DNA from: Pontivivens ytuae
GTDB taxonomy: Bacteria > Pseudomonadota > Alphaproteobacteria > Rhodobacterales > Rhodobacteraceae
Length of the DNA: 64,000 nucleotides
Assembly (NCBI RefSeq): GCF_015679265.1
Contig: NZ_CP064942.1
Span: forward strand, 1,148,001-1,212,000
Direction of reading: 5' to 3'
Positions within the stretch are counted from its first letter, which is position 1. Each line of letters opens with the position of its first letter. Of the stretch, positions 53,837-63,601 are shown piece after piece. The notes below the pieces were generated by a model that was not told the DNA's origin, searched no databases, and saw only the letters and a program-made list of their open reading frames with translations. The translations under genes and the position numbers were made by a program.

Positions 53837-55834
53837 ATGTCGAGTTTCCCCCTCAAGGACATCACCCCGGCGCCGCCCGGTGCGCAGCGCGCCGGACGGC
53901 TGCTGTCGGTCCGCTGGTACCTGATCGCCGCGGCGCTTGCCGTCGTCGCCCTCGCCGGACCGCTGGTCACCCGCGGGCAACTCGCGATGGAACGGGATCA
54001 TGTCGCCCAGGCAGCCGACCTCACCGCGCAGATAGGTGACGTCCAGCGCCTGGCGGAGGTCACGGCAGCGAACGTGGACGGGGCGCTCGACCTGGCGCTG
54101 ACCGTGGCGGAACGCTCCGACCGGCTGTCGGCTGCCGCCCGTCAGGACCCTGCAATCCGCCAACTCCACCAGGGCCCCGAGGGGATCGACTACGCGACCG
54201 AGCGGTTGCTGAGCCTCGCCAGCCTCGCGCGGCGGGAGGCGAATGCCAGCAATCCCGGCCTCGCGGCGGAGCTGCTGGTGCAAGGGCGCGAGGTGCTGCC
54301 CGCCCGCCTCGCCACCGCCATCGCGTGGCATGAGGCCCGCGCGGCGGAGGCGCGGCGCGGCGCGGTCATGATGCTCGCCGCCCTCGTCGCAGGCACGCTG
54401 GCGCTGCTCGCCCTCGCCAGCCTCACCGTCATCGGCCCGTTGCTCGGCCGCCTGCGCCAGCTCGGCATCCGGACGACAGAGCTGGAGCGCGCATTGCGCC
54501 GCTCCGGCCGCCGCGACGGGCTGACGGGGCTTTTCAACCGCAGCGGCGCCTCGGCCTTCTTCGGGCAGAACTGGCGCGCGCAGGGGGAGGGCACCGGGCT
54601 CATCCATCTCGACCTGCGCCGCTTCCGCCGGATCAACCAGATGCTGGGCCATGATGCGGGCGATCGCGTGCTGGTGACACTGGCCGAACGCCTGCGCGCC
54701 GAGGCGCGGGAGGGCGACGTCGTCATCCGCATCGGCGGCGACCAGTTCGCCATGCTCATCGCCGATATCGCCGACGTGGAGGCGCTGCTCGACCGCGGCC
54801 ACGACCTGCGCCGCATGCTCTCCGACCCCATCGACCTGCCGGGCGGGGCGCGCAACATCGATTGCGCCATCGGCCTCGCCTGGAGCGGGGAGCGTCGCGT
54901 CGACCTCCAGCGCCTCACGCAGGCCGCCGATATCGCGCTCGCCTCCGCCCGCAGCGGCGAGGGCGCGCAGGTCTGCCTCTTCACGCCCGAGATGCAGCGC
55001 CTCGCCGCCCGGCAGGACCGCCTGATCGAGGATCTGCGCGGCGGCCTGTCGCGGGGCGACATCGTCGCCTTCTTCCAACCACAGGTCGCCGCCGCCGACG
55101 GCCGCCCGCTGGGGTTCGAGGCGCTGGTGCGCTGGCGCCATCCGACGCGCGGGCTGCTCGCGCCCGGCGAGTTCCTCGCCATGGCCGAGGAGGCCGGCTA
55201 CGCCGAGGAGATCGGTACCGTCATGCTCGACGCCGCCCTCGACGCGGTGCTGGAATGGCGCGCCGCGGGCTTCGCCGACCAGCGCGTCGCGGTGAACTTC
55301 TCCTCCGGCCAGCTCGCCGACCCGCTGCTCGCCGACCGGATCAAGTGGGCGGTGGATCAGCGCGGGCTGGAGGCGGGCTGCCTCGCCCTCGAAGTGGTCG
55401 AGGACGTGATGGTCGAAAGCGACGACGACCTGCCCGTGCGCACCATCCGCCACCTCGCCGATGCGGGCTTTTCGATCGAGCTCGACGATTTCGGCACCGG
55501 GCACGCGGCGATCGCCAACATCCGCCGCTTCCAGGTCAGCCGCATCAAGATCGACCGCTCCTTCGTACGCGGCCTCGACACCCGCCCCGAGCAAGCCGCC
55601 CTGGCTGAGGCGATGCTGCGCATGGCCGACGCGCTGGGGGTGGAGACGCTGGCCGAGGGGGTGGAGACGCCGGAAGAACGCGCGGCACTTGCGGCCCTCG
55701 GCTGCGGCGCCCTTCAGGGCTACAACATCGCCCGGCCCATGCCGCTGGATGAGACGCTGAGCTGGCTGGCGGAACAGGACATGCTCGCCCGCAGCCGCCG
55801 CGCCCGCCAGGCCGCCTTCGAGCGCGCGGGCTGA
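53837..55834 (+). CDS. GGDEF-EAL protein, probable cyclic-di-GMP phosphodiesterase
   Basis: Predicted 665-residue membrane protein: helices at about 25-45 and 178-200 enclose a periplasmic sensor-like stretch; a GGDEF domain (about 225-390) has the site RIGGDQF instead of GGDEF, so cyclase activity is unlikely; an EAL domain (about 395-645) keeps GFEALVRW, DDFGTGHAAI, KIDRSF and EGVETPEE. The EAL domain therefore looks active and the GGDEF domain may be regulatory. It is the only cyclic-di-GMP gene in the window. Confidence 0.92.
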   Translation: MSSFPLKDITPAPPGAQRAGRLLSVRWYLIAAALAVVALAGPLVTRGQLAMERDHVAQAADLTAQIGDVQRLAEVTAANVDGALDLALTVAERSDRLSAAARQDPAIRQLHQGPEGIDYATERLLSLASLARREANASNPGLAAELLVQGREVLPARLATAIAWHEARAAEARRGAVMMLAALVAGTLALLALASLTVIGPLLGRLRQLGIRTTELERALRRSGRRDGLTGLFNRSGASAFFGQNWRAQGEGTGLIHLDLRRFRRINQMLGHDAGDRVLVTLAERLRAEAREGDVVIRIGGDQFAMLIADIADVEALLDRGHDLRRMLSDPIDLPGGARNIDCAIGLAWSGERRVDLQRLTQAADIALASARSGEGAQVCLFTPEMQRLAARQDRLIEDLRGGLSRGDIVAFFQPQVAAADGRPLGFEALVRWRHPTRGLLAPGEFLAMAEEAGYAEEIGTVMLDAALDAVLEWRAAGFADQRVAVNFSSGQLADPLLADRIKWAVDQRGLEAGCLALEVVEDVMVESDDDLPVRTIRHLADAGFSIELDDFGTGHAAIANIRRFQVSRIKIDRSFVRGLDTRPEQAALAEAMLRMADALGVETLAEGVETPEERAALAALGCGALQGYNIARPMPLDETLSWLAEQDMLARSRRARQAAFERAG

Positions 55835-55994
55835 ACGACGCGGCCCGCGCAGCCACGCCCACGCACGGCGGCCCCCACCCCTAACGGTCGCGCGAGCACG
55901 CCGCGGCCCTTGGGGGATTCGGCTTGACCTTTGGTCCCCTGCCCTGTTGAACCCCTGCAAAACGCCCGCTTCCCCTGCGTTCGAAGGCCCGTTC

Positions 55995-57806
55995 ATGCAA
56001 GACGACAATCGCAACCTCATTCTCGCCACAGCGCTCAGCTTTCTGGTGATCCTCGTCTGGTTCGTGCTCTTCCCACCCGAGGCACAGGCCCCCACGACGC
56101 TGGAACAGCAACAGGTCCAGCAGGAGCAGCTCGGCGACGTGACGGACGGCACGTCGCAGGTCACCGGCGATGTCCCGGCCGCCGTCACCCCGGCCGCCAG
56201 CCGGACCGAGGCGCTGGAGCGAGCCGAGCGGATCCGGATCGAGACGCCGAGCCTCACCGGCTCGCTCTCGCTCACCGGCGGGCGCATCGACGACCTCGAC
56301 CTCACGCAGTACCGCGAGACGCTGGCCCCCGACAGCCCGCTCGTCACCCTCCTCAACCCCGAGGGCAGCCGCGGCGCCTACTACGCGCAGCACGGCTGGG
56401 GCCCCGCAGGCGGCGGCATTACTTTCGACCAGGTCCCAACCGGCCAGACCCCGTGGGAGGTCGAGAGCGGCGACACCCTGACGCCCGACAGCCCCGTGAC
56501 GCTCGCCTGGGACAACGGCGCCGGCCTGATCTTCCGAAAGGAGATCGCGGTGGACGAGGACTACATGTTCACCGTCACCCAGTCGGTTGAGAACACGACC
56601 GGAGCCGCCGTCAGCCTCTTCCCCTACGGCATCGTCGCGCGCATCGGCGAGCCCGAGACCATCAACTTCTACATCCTGCATGAGGGCGTCATCCGCGAAT
56701 CCGACGGCGAGATCGCGGAGCTCGACTACGACGACATGCCCGACCTCGACTTCTCCACCCGCGAGGGCGGCAATGTCGAGGCGGTCGAAGTGGAGAATGC
56801 GGGCTGGATCGGCTTCACCGACAAGTACTGGATGACGACGCTGATCCCGGAAAACGGCCCCTTCACCACGGTCGCGAAGTATTCAGAGCGCTCCGACGCC
56901 TACCAGACGGAGATCCGTCTGCCTCCCGTCACGGTCGAGGCCGGCGCGACAACGCAAAGCACCACGCGCCTCTTCTCCGGCGCGAAGGAACGGGACCTGC
57001 TGACCGAATACGAGCGCGACCTCGGCATCGAGCGCTTCGTCGATTCCATCGACTGGGGCTGGTTCTGGTTCCTCACCAAGCCGATCCACTACCTGCTCGC
57101 CGTCTTCAACGCCTTCATCGGCAATTTCGGCGTCGCGATCATCCTGCTCACGCTCTTCATCAAGGCGCTGCTCTTCCCGCTCGCCTACAAGTCCTACGTC
57201 TCGATGTCGAAGATGAAGAAGCTCCAGCCGGAGATGGAGAAGATCAAGGAGCGCGCCGGCGACGACCGCATGAAGCTCCAGACCGAGATGATGGAGCTCT
57301 ACAAGAAGGAGAAGGTGAACCCCGCGGCGGGCTGTCTGCCGATCCTGTTGCAGATCCCGATCTTCTTCTCGCTCTACAAGGTGCTCTTCGTCGCGATCGA
57401 GATGCGCCAGGCGCCGTTCTTCGGCTGGGTGCAGGATCTCTCCGCCCCCGATCCGACCTCCTGGCTCAACCTCTTCGGCCTCCTGCCCTATGACGTGAGC
57501 TGGGCGCCGCTGATCATCTCCATCGGCATCTGGCCGATCCTGATGGGCGTGACGATGTGGATGCAGCAGAAGCTGAACCCCGCGCCCACCGACCAGACGC
57601 AGGCGATGATCTTCGCCTGGATGCCCTGGGTCTTCATGTTCATGCTGGGCGGCTTCGCGGCCGGGCTGGTGATTTACTGGGTGGCGAACAACACCATCAC
57701 CTTCATCCAGCAATACCTGATCATGCGCTCCCAGGGGGTGGAGGTCGACTTCTTCGGCAACGTGAAGTCGAGCTTCAAACGCAAGAAGGACAAACCCGCG
57801 GAATGA
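55995..57806 (+). CDS. yidC: Membrane protein insertase YidC
   Basis: Predicted 603-residue Oxa1/YidC insertase with the large periplasmic domain (about 60-340) of proteobacterial members. FLTKPIHYLLAVFNAFIGNFGVAIILLTLFIKALLFPLAYKSY is the conserved core and later helices follow (MFMLGGFAAGLVIYWVANNTI). It inserts proteins into the inner membrane. I chose the ATG at 55995; the longer frame starts with TTG. rnpA and rpmH, common partners, are not in this window. Its stop overlaps the MOSC gene. Confidence 0.97.
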   Translation: MQDDNRNLILATALSFLVILVWFVLFPPEAQAPTTLEQQQVQQEQLGDVTDGTSQVTGDVPAAVTPAASRTEALERAERIRIETPSLTGSLSLTGGRIDDLDLTQYRETLAPDSPLVTLLNPEGSRGAYYAQHGWGPAGGGITFDQVPTGQTPWEVESGDTLTPDSPVTLAWDNGAGLIFRKEIAVDEDYMFTVTQSVENTTGAAVSLFPYGIVARIGEPETINFYILHEGVIRESDGEIAELDYDDMPDLDFSTREGGNVEAVEVENAGWIGFTDKYWMTTLIPENGPFTTVAKYSERSDAYQTEIRLPPVTVEAGATTQSTTRLFSGAKERDLLTEYERDLGIERFVDSIDWGWFWFLTKPIHYLLAVFNAFIGNFGVAIILLTLFIKALLFPLAYKSYVSMSKMKKLQPEMEKIKERAGDDRMKLQTEMMELYKKEKVNPAAGCLPILLQIPIFFSLYKVLFVAIEMRQAPFFGWVQDLSAPDPTSWLNLFGLLPYDVSWAPLIISIGIWPILMGVTMWMQQKLNPAPTDQTQAMIFAWMPWVFMFMLGGFAAGLVIYWVANNTITFIQQYLIMRSQGVEVDFFGNVKSSFKRKKDKPAE

Positions 57807-58537
57807 GCACCGTCTCCGCCCTCTGGCGCCACCCGGTCAAGGGCGTCGGTGCCGAGCCGCTGGAGGCGGTGGAGCTCGCCGCGGGCCAGTGCCTGCCCGG
57901 CGACCGCGCCTTCGCCATCGCGCAGGAGGGGGCAGAGACATACGGCGAATGGGCCCACTGCCGCAACTTTATCCGCGGTGCCAAGGCCGGCACGCTGATG
58001 GCCGTGACTGCGAAAAGCGATGGGGCGCAGACCACCTTCGCCCATCCCGATCTGCCCGATCTGACAGTCGCCCTGCCCGACGAGGGCAACCGCCTGATCG
58101 ACTGGATCCGCCCCCTATATCCGGAGAACCGCCCGGCGCCCGAGCGTCTCGTCACCGCGACCGAGCAGGGGATGACGGACGCGCCCTTCCCCTCGATCTC
58201 GATCCTGTCGGACACCTCCCGGACCATCCTGTCGCAACACGCAGGGCGCGAGCTCGACCGCCGCCGGTTCCGCGGGAACATCTGGCTCGAGGGCCTCGCC
58301 CCGTGGGAGGAGTTCGAGTGGATCGGCCGCCGCCTGCGCGTAGGCTCCGCCCTTCTCGAGGTCCGCGAGCGCAACACCCGCTGCAAGGCCACCCACTCCG
58401 ACCCGAAGACCGGCCGCGAGGACACCGACGTGCTGCGCCTTCTGGAGGACGGCTGGGGTCACCGCGACTTTGGCGTCTACGCCGTCTGCATCGAGCCGGG
58501 CCGCGTGGCCCTCGGCGATGGCGCGACGCTCACCTGA
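57803..58537 (+). CDS. MOSC-domain protein
   Basis: Predicted 244-residue protein with an N-terminal MOSC beta-barrel (SALWRHPVKGVGAEPLEAVEL, GDRAFAIAQE) and the MOSC core ending in RERNTRCKATHSDPKTGREDTDVLRLL, with the conserved cysteine that binds molybdenum cofactor sulfur or metal. MOSC proteins act in molybdenum-cofactor-dependent amidoxime reduction or sulfur transfer. ATGA overlap with yidC is the standard arrangement in Rhodobacteraceae. Confidence 0.88.
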   Translation: MSTVSALWRHPVKGVGAEPLEAVELAAGQCLPGDRAFAIAQEGAETYGEWAHCRNFIRGAKAGTLMAVTAKSDGAQTTFAHPDLPDLTVALPDEGNRLIDWIRPLYPENRPAPERLVTATEQGMTDAPFPSISILSDTSRTILSQHAGRELDRRRFRGNIWLEGLAPWEEFEWIGRRLRVGSALLEVRERNTRCKATHSDPKTGREDTDVLRLLEDGWGHRDFGVYAVCIEPGRVALGDGATLT

Positions 58538-58554
58538 GCGCAAAAGCCCCTCGC

Positions 58555-58635
58555 CTCTCTCTCTTCGTTCAAGTATCCCCGCCGGAGGCATCCGACGGCG
58601 CCCGCCTGCCCCGTCCTGTGCGTATTTGGAGAGAG
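58555..58635. repeat. R3-type dyad before engB
   Basis: CTCTCTCTCTTCGTTCAAGTATCCCCGCCGG at 58555 and CGTATTTGGAGAGAG at 58621-58635 form inverted arms. The right arm is directly in front of the engB start (58638) and supplies its ribosome binding sequence GGAGAG. Confidence 0.65.
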
Positions 58636-58637
58636 TG

Positions 58638-59294
58638 ATGGAACTGGTCCCGCAATTCCCGCTGGCCGAGACGCCCGAGGACGCGGCGCGCGCCGCCGGG
58701 CGGTCGCTGTTCCTCGGCCACGTGGACTTCCTGAAGGGCGTGGTCGCGATGGACGGCCTGCCGCCCGCGGACCGGGTGGAGTTCTGCCTCGCGGGCCGGT
58801 CGAACGTGGGCAAGTCCTCGTTGATCAATGCGCTGACCGGCCGCAAGGCGCTGGCCCGGACCTCCAACACGCCGGGCCGGACGCAGGAGGTGAACTTCTT
58901 CACCCTCGGCGAGAGCCACTACATGGTCGACCTGCCGGGCTATGGTTTCGCGGAAGCGCCGGTGAAGGTCGTCGCCAAGTGGCAGGCGCTCCTGAAGGAC
59001 TACCTCGCCGGCCGCGCCAACCTGCGCCGCGTCTTCCTGCTGATCGACGGCCGGCATGGGGCGAAGGAAGTGGACGAGGAGATCATGTCGGTGCTCGACC
59101 GCGCCGCCGTCCCCTTCCAGACCGTGCTCACCAAGATCGACAAGCCGAAGAAGGGCGAACTCGACAAGGCGCTGGAGCGCACGCGCGCGGTGCTCGCCAG
59201 GCATCCCACCGCCTATCCGGAGATCGTGCTCACCTCCTCCGAAAAGGGCGAAGGGATCGAGACCCTGCGCGCGATCATCGCTGGCCTTGAGTGA
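58638..59294 (+). CDS. engB: Ribosome biogenesis GTPase EngB/YihA
   Basis: Predicted 218-residue GTPase of the 50S assembly pathway. G1 GRSNVGKS (53-60), G3 DLPGYG, G4 TKID, with the switch pattern TSNTPGRTQEVNFF between them. I chose the ATG at 58638; the longer frame runs back through the repeat and the MOSC tail. The ribosome binding site lies in the repeat's right arm. Confidence 0.95.
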   Translation: MELVPQFPLAETPEDAARAAGRSLFLGHVDFLKGVVAMDGLPPADRVEFCLAGRSNVGKSSLINALTGRKALARTSNTPGRTQEVNFFTLGESHYMVDLPGYGFAEAPVKVVAKWQALLKDYLAGRANLRRVFLLIDGRHGAKEVDEEIMSVLDRAAVPFQTVLTKIDKPKKGELDKALERTRAVLARHPTAYPEIVLTSSEKGEGIETLRAIIAGLE

Positions 59295-59339
59295 CCCACC
59301 TGCGCTAATCCCCTCCCCGGCCCCAACCGGAGACCGACC

Positions 59340-60242
59340 ATGGAGAAATCCGCCGCCATGAAACGCGACTGGCTCGCCACTGCCCGGACCCTCAGCGAGG
59401 CGCTGCCCTACCTGCAGCGCTATGACGGCGCCACGGTTGTCGTGAAGTTCGGCGGCCATGCCATGAGCGATGACGCGGCGATGGAGCGGTTCGCCCGCGA
59501 CATCGTGCTGATGAAGCAGTGCAACGTGCACCCCGTCGTGGTCCATGGCGGCGGCCCGCAGATCAATCAGATGCTGGAGCGGCTCGCCATCAAGTCGGAG
59601 TTCATCGACGGCAAGCGCGTCACCGACCAGGCCACCGTCGAGGTGGTGGAGATGGTATTGGCGGGCCGCATCAACAAGCAGATCGTGCAGGCCATCAACG
59701 ACCAGGGCGGGCGCGCCGTGGGCCTCAGCGGCAAGGACGCAAAGCTGATCGTCTGCGAGAAGGCGACGAAGACCAAGAAGGATCCCGACAGCAATATTGA
59801 GCAGGTGCTCGACCTCGGCTTCGTCGGTCAGCCGGTGGAGGTGAACCCCGCGGTGCTGAAGACCTTCATCGACAGCGATTTCATCCCCGTGGTCGCCCCC
59901 ATCGGCATGGGTCGGCATGGCGAGACCTACAACATCAACGGCGACACGGCGGCGGGCGCCATCGCCGGCGCGATGCAGGCCGATCGCCTGCTGCTGCTCA
60001 CCGACGTGGCCGGGGTGAAGGACAAGGACGGCGACCTCATCACCGACCTAACGCCCACCCATGTGCGCGACCTGCTCGGCGACGGCACGATCTCCGGCGG
60101 GATGATCCCGAAGACGGAGACCGCGCTGGACGCGATCCGCGAGGGCGTCGGCGCGGTGGTGATCCTCGACGGCCGCGCGCCTCATGCCTGCCTGCTGGAG
60201 CTCTTCACCGAGCACGGGGCGGGCACGCTCATCAAGCCGTGA
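59340..60242 (+). CDS. argB: Acetylglutamate kinase
   Basis: Predicted 300-residue amino-acid kinase of arginine synthesis. [10 protein letters not shown] and [14 protein letters not shown] are the two phosphate/substrate loops, and [28 protein letters not shown] the ATP-binding region. The N-terminal extension ([30 protein letters not shown]) is the form that is usually feedback-inhibited by arginine. GACCGACC precedes the ATG. Its stop overlaps the next gene. Confidence 0.96.
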   Translation: MEKSAAMKRDWLATARTLSEALPYLQRYDGATVVVKFGGHAMSDDAAMERFARDIVLMKQCNVHPVVVHGGGPQINQMLERLAIKSEFIDGKRVTDQATVEVVEMVLAGRINKQIVQAINDQGGRAVGLSGKDAKLIVCEKATKTKKDPDSNIEQVLDLGFVGQPVEVNPAVLKTFIDSDFIPVVAPIGMGRHGETYNINGDTAAGAIAGAMQADRLLLLTDVAGVKDKDGDLITDLTPTHVRDLLGDGTISGGMIPKTETALDAIREGVGAVVILDGRAPHACLLELFTEHGAGTLIKP

Positions 60243-60868
60243 AACTCGCAGCGATCGAGGCGGCGCTGACGGCCGAGGCGCTGCTCTGCGCCGGGGGTCT
60301 GCACGAGGACGGGGCGACGATCTGGCTGGTCGCCCCGGACACGCGCCGGTTCTGGGACCACCTGATGGCGAGCCCCGAGGGTCGCGACGGCGCGCCCGAC
60401 CGCGTTGACCGGTGGTCGACCCGGGTGCTGTCGGCGATCGCACACGATCTGGGCACGGAGGCGCTGTTCCCCTTCGGCGGCCCGCCTTACCAGCCGTTCC
60501 TCCGCTGGGCGGTCGAGACGGGGCGCATCTGGTCCTCCCCCATCGGGCCGCTGGTCCATGCCGAGATGGGGCTCTGGATCAGCTTCCGCGGCGCGCTGCG
60601 CCTGCCGGGGCACCACGAGGTCCCGCCGCAGGCCGCGCGTCCGTGCGACACCTGCCCGGCCCCCTGCACCACCGCCTGCCCGGTCGGCGCCTTCGAGGGC
60701 GGCCAGTACGACGTGCCTGCCTGCCGGGCGCATGTGAGCTCGGACGCCGGAACCGCGTGCCGCACCGGCTGCCTCGCCCGAGCGGCCTGCCCGGTCGGGC
60801 CGCAGTTCCGCCCGCCGCACGATCAGGCCCGGCACCACATGGCGAGCTTCCTCGGTCAGCGTCCTTGA
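60239..60868 (+). CDS. Ferredoxin-domain protein with cysteine cluster
   Basis: Predicted 209-residue protein. Near residues 138-155 [17 protein letters not shown] has the cysteine spacing of a 4Fe-4S site, with more cysteines in PACRAH, TACRTGC and RAACPVG; the C-terminal part resembles the ferredoxin end of epoxyqueuosine reductase (QueG), but the N-terminal catalytic half of QueG is absent. So it is a conserved orphan iron-sulfur protein of unknown partner. The start is a GTG overlapping the argB stop. Confidence 0.8.
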   Translation: MKLAAIEAALTAEALLCAGGLHEDGATIWLVAPDTRRFWDHLMASPEGRDGAPDRVDRWSTRVLSAIAHDLGTEALFPFGGPPYQPFLRWAVETGRIWSSPIGPLVHAEMGLWISFRGALRLPGHHEVPPQAARPCDTCPAPCTTACPVGAFEGGQYDVPACRAHVSSDAGTACRTGCLARAACPVGPQFRPPHDQARHHMASFLGQRP

Positions 60869-60899
60869 TTGTGACACATAATTGCAGCGCAATCGCCAC

Positions 60900-61409
60900 A
60901 TGAAGAGAATCGTCCTGATCCGCCACGCAAAATCGTCTTGGTCCGATCCGGCCCTCGACGATGTGGAGCGCCCGCTCAACAAGCGCGGGCGCCTGGCGAG
61001 CCCGCTCATGGGCGCCTGGCTGGTGGAGCTCGGCATCACGCCCGACATCGTCTGGCTCTCCCCCTCGACCCGGACGCGGGAAACCTGGCGCCGGATGCGG
61101 GAGACTGCGGGCGGACCCGAGGGTCAGGTGCACAAGGCGCTCTACATGGCCGACCCCGACACGATGCTCAACATTTTGCGATCATCGGGCGACGGGGACA
61201 CGGTCGCGCTGGTCGGCCACCAGCCCGGAATGGGCGCGATGGCGCGGAAACTCTCGAACGGGAAGATCTCTACGACCTGCGCAAGGGCCTTCAATCATTA
61301 CCCTTCCGCCGCCGTCGCCGTGCTGGAGGCGGAGGTCGGCAAATGGTCCGGCGTGAAGTTCGGCGGCTGCAGCTTCAAGCATTTCGCCGCACCCAAGGAT
61401 CTCGTCTGA
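60900..61409 (+). CDS. SixA-like histidine phosphatase
   Basis: Predicted 169-residue phosphatase of the histidine-phosphatase superfamily. The catalytic RHAKSS motif is at the N-terminus (H9 in RIVLIRHAKSSWSDP) and the second His lies in LVGHQPGM. SixA removes phosphate from phosphohistidines in E. coli; relatives act on other phosphates. I chose the ATG at 60900; an upstream in-frame codon lies at 60882. It stands as a separate unit after the ferredoxin-like gene. Confidence 0.87.
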   Translation: MKRIVLIRHAKSSWSDPALDDVERPLNKRGRLASPLMGAWLVELGITPDIVWLSPSTRTRETWRRMRETAGGPEGQVHKALYMADPDTMLNILRSSGDGDTVALVGHQPGMGAMARKLSNGKISTTCARAFNHYPSAAVAVLEAEVGKWSGVKFGGCSFKHFAAPKDLV

Positions 61410-61486
61410 GCCGCGTCACTCGCACCCCTTGCGAAACCTTTGTGACTGTCCCACGTTGTTTGGCGGTAGGAAAAGAGGGGAATCGC

Positions 61487-61714
61487 ATGTCGCTGGTCGC
61501 ATCCGTTCTCAATGCCATCGCGAACGCTTTCGGGTTCGGCCACTCGCCTGTCCTCGTGGAAATCTCCCGTGCGACGGGTGTTCCGGCGTCGGTTCTGGCA
61601 CGCTCGACCACCATGGAAATCCTCGAAATGATCCGCGCCGCGGGCATTCCCTACGCCGATATTCCGCCCCACGTGGCCGATGCGCTCGGTCTCGTTCGCG
61701 CAGGCGACCGGTAA
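61487..61714 (+). CDS. Small hypothetical protein
   Basis: Predicted 75-residue soluble protein (MSLVASVLNAIANAFGFGHSP) with a good ribosome binding site AGAGGGG. No signal peptide, no known family. It begins with a short amphipathic hydrophobic stretch, then an alpha-helical region ending VADALGLVRAGDR. It lies between the SixA-like gene and the antiporter gene. Confidence 0.6.
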   Translation: MSLVASVLNAIANAFGFGHSPVLVEISRATGVPASVLARSTTMEILEMIRAAGIPYADIPPHVADALGLVRAGDR

Positions 61715-61790
61715 ACCATCCTTTTTTCCAACTTGCGGGTGAAGCGCCGCACGGCTAGCTGATCGAAGGGCGATCGAGCGAGGCTGTGGC

Positions 61791-63545
61791 ATGGCATCAC
61801 CTGCGGGGGCCGACCCTTTTCTGATCTCCGCGACGGTGTTCCTCGGCGCGGCGGTCGTTGCCGTCCCCGTTTTCCGCCGACTCGGCCTCGGCTCCGTTCT
61901 CGGCTACCTCGCGGCGGGCGCGCTGATCGGTCCCTACGGCCTTGCGCTGTTCCAGGATGTCGAGGGCGTGCTGCACCTCGCGGAATTCGGCGTGGTGCTG
62001 CTCCTGTTCATCATCGGGCTGGAGCTCACACCCTCGCGGCTCTACCGCCTGCGCGCGGACATCTTCGGCCTCGGCAGCCTGCAGATCCTGATCAGCGGCG
62101 CGATCATCTACGGCGTCGCCCGCCTCGCCGGGCTGCCGTGGGAGGCGGCGGTGATTGCCGGGGGGGCCCTGGCGCTCAGCTCCACCGCCTTCGGCGTGCA
62201 GATCCTGCGCGAGCGTCGCGTGCTCAACGCGCCCTATGGCGAGCGCGCGTTCTCCATCCTGCTGGCACAGGACCTCGCCGTCGTGCCGCTCTTCACGCTC
62301 GTGGCGCTGCTGGCTCCCGCGACCATGGCGAGCGAGGGCGGCAGCGTGTGGTGGCAGAGCGGGATCGCCATAGGGGCGGTCATCGCGCTCTACCTCGTGG
62401 CGCGCTACCTGATGCGGCCCTTCTTCCGGCTGATCGCGACGGCGGGCTCGAACGAAATCTTCGTCGCCGCGGCCCTCTTCGTGGTCTGCGCCTCGGCGCT
62501 CCTGATGGACCTCGTCGGCCTTTCGATGGCCATGGGCGCTTTCATCGCAGGCGTGTTGCTGGCGGAGAGCGAGTTCCGCCACCAGCTCGAGACCGATATC
62601 GAGCCGTTCCGCGGCCTGCTCCTCGGCCTCTTCTTCATGGGCTTCGGCATGACGCTCGACTGGTCGCTGATTGCCTCGTTCTGGTGGCTGGTGATCGGCG
62701 GATCGATCGTGCTCTTCCTCGGCAAGATGGTGGTGCTCTATGCGCTCACCCGCCGCTTCGGCTCGGACCACGCGGATGCGCTGCGGATCGCGGCGACGCT
62801 GGGCCAGGGCGGCGAGTTCGCCTTCGTCACGCTCGGCCTCGCCTCGGGTTCGGGGCTGCTGGGGGTCGAGGTCGCCTCGATCCTCTCGGCCATCGTCACC
62901 CTCTCGATGATCCTGACCCCCGCCGCGGTGGCCGGTGCGGACCGCGCGCTGCAACGCGGGCCGGACGCCCTCGACGACATGGACGGGCTCGAGGATGCGG
63001 ACAACAAGCGCATCATCGTCGCGGGCTTCGGCCGCGTGGGCCAGGTCGTCTCCCGGCTCCTGCGGATGCGCGGCCACGACGTGACGCTGATCGACAGCTC
63101 GCCCCGGCGCATCCGCATCGCGCGGACCTTCGGCACGCAGGTCTATTTCGGCGACGCCTCCCGCCTCGACGTGCTGGAGACGGCGGGCGTGGGCGAGGCC
63201 GACATCCTCTTCCTGTGCATCAACGACCGCCAGGGCGCGGTGCACACGGTCGAGAAGCTGCGCGAGCGCTATCCCGACCTGACGATCTTCGCCGACACCT
63301 ACGACCGGTTCAGCCAGATGCGCATGCAGGCCGCGGGCGCCGACCTGGTGGTGCGCCAGACCTTCGAGAGTGCGCTGTTGCTGGCGCGTAAGGGGCTAGA
63401 GGCGATCGGTGACGGCGATGCGGCCGACGACCTGATCGAGGAGTTCCGCACCCGCGACGAGGAACGTCTGGAACTGGAAACTCGCTACGGATCCCTGAAG
63501 GCGGTGGAGATCCTGCGGGAGAAGTATGCGCTGGATGACGAGTAG
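61791..63545 (+). CDS. KefB/CPA2-type potassium/proton antiporter with RCK domain
   Basis: Predicted 584-residue protein. About 12 membrane helices in the first 390 residues have the CPA2 pattern (GYLAAGALIGPYGLALFQ, LLLFIIGLELTPSRLYRLR, ALSSTAFGVQIL, FFMGFGMTLDW). A TrkA-N/RCK domain follows at about 400-520 (RIIVAGFGRVGQVVSRLL, GDASRLDVLETAG). It resembles glutathione-gated KefB/KefC, but no ancillary KefG/KefF gene is nearby, so the gating ligand is uncertain. Confidence 0.93.
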   Translation: MASPAGADPFLISATVFLGAAVVAVPVFRRLGLGSVLGYLAAGALIGPYGLALFQDVEGVLHLAEFGVVLLLFIIGLELTPSRLYRLRADIFGLGSLQILISGAIIYGVARLAGLPWEAAVIAGGALALSSTAFGVQILRERRVLNAPYGERAFSILLAQDLAVVPLFTLVALLAPATMASEGGSVWWQSGIAIGAVIALYLVARYLMRPFFRLIATAGSNEIFVAAALFVVCASALLMDLVGLSMAMGAFIAGVLLAESEFRHQLETDIEPFRGLLLGLFFMGFGMTLDWSLIASFWWLVIGGSIVLFLGKMVVLYALTRRFGSDHADALRIAATLGQGGEFAFVTLGLASGSGLLGVEVASILSAIVTLSMILTPAAVAGADRALQRGPDALDDMDGLEDADNKRIIVAGFGRVGQVVSRLLRMRGHDVTLIDSSPRRIRIARTFGTQVYFGDASRLDVLETAGVGEADILFLCINDRQGAVHTVEKLRERYPDLTIFADTYDRFSQMRMQAAGADLVVRQTFESALLLARKGLEAIGDGDAADDLIEEFRTRDEERLELETRYGSLKAVEILREKYALDDE

Positions 63546-63601
63546 GCGGTGCCCCTAGGCACTGCTATCACATCCGGCAGATAACCTGAGTGCTGAGGGC
63601 C

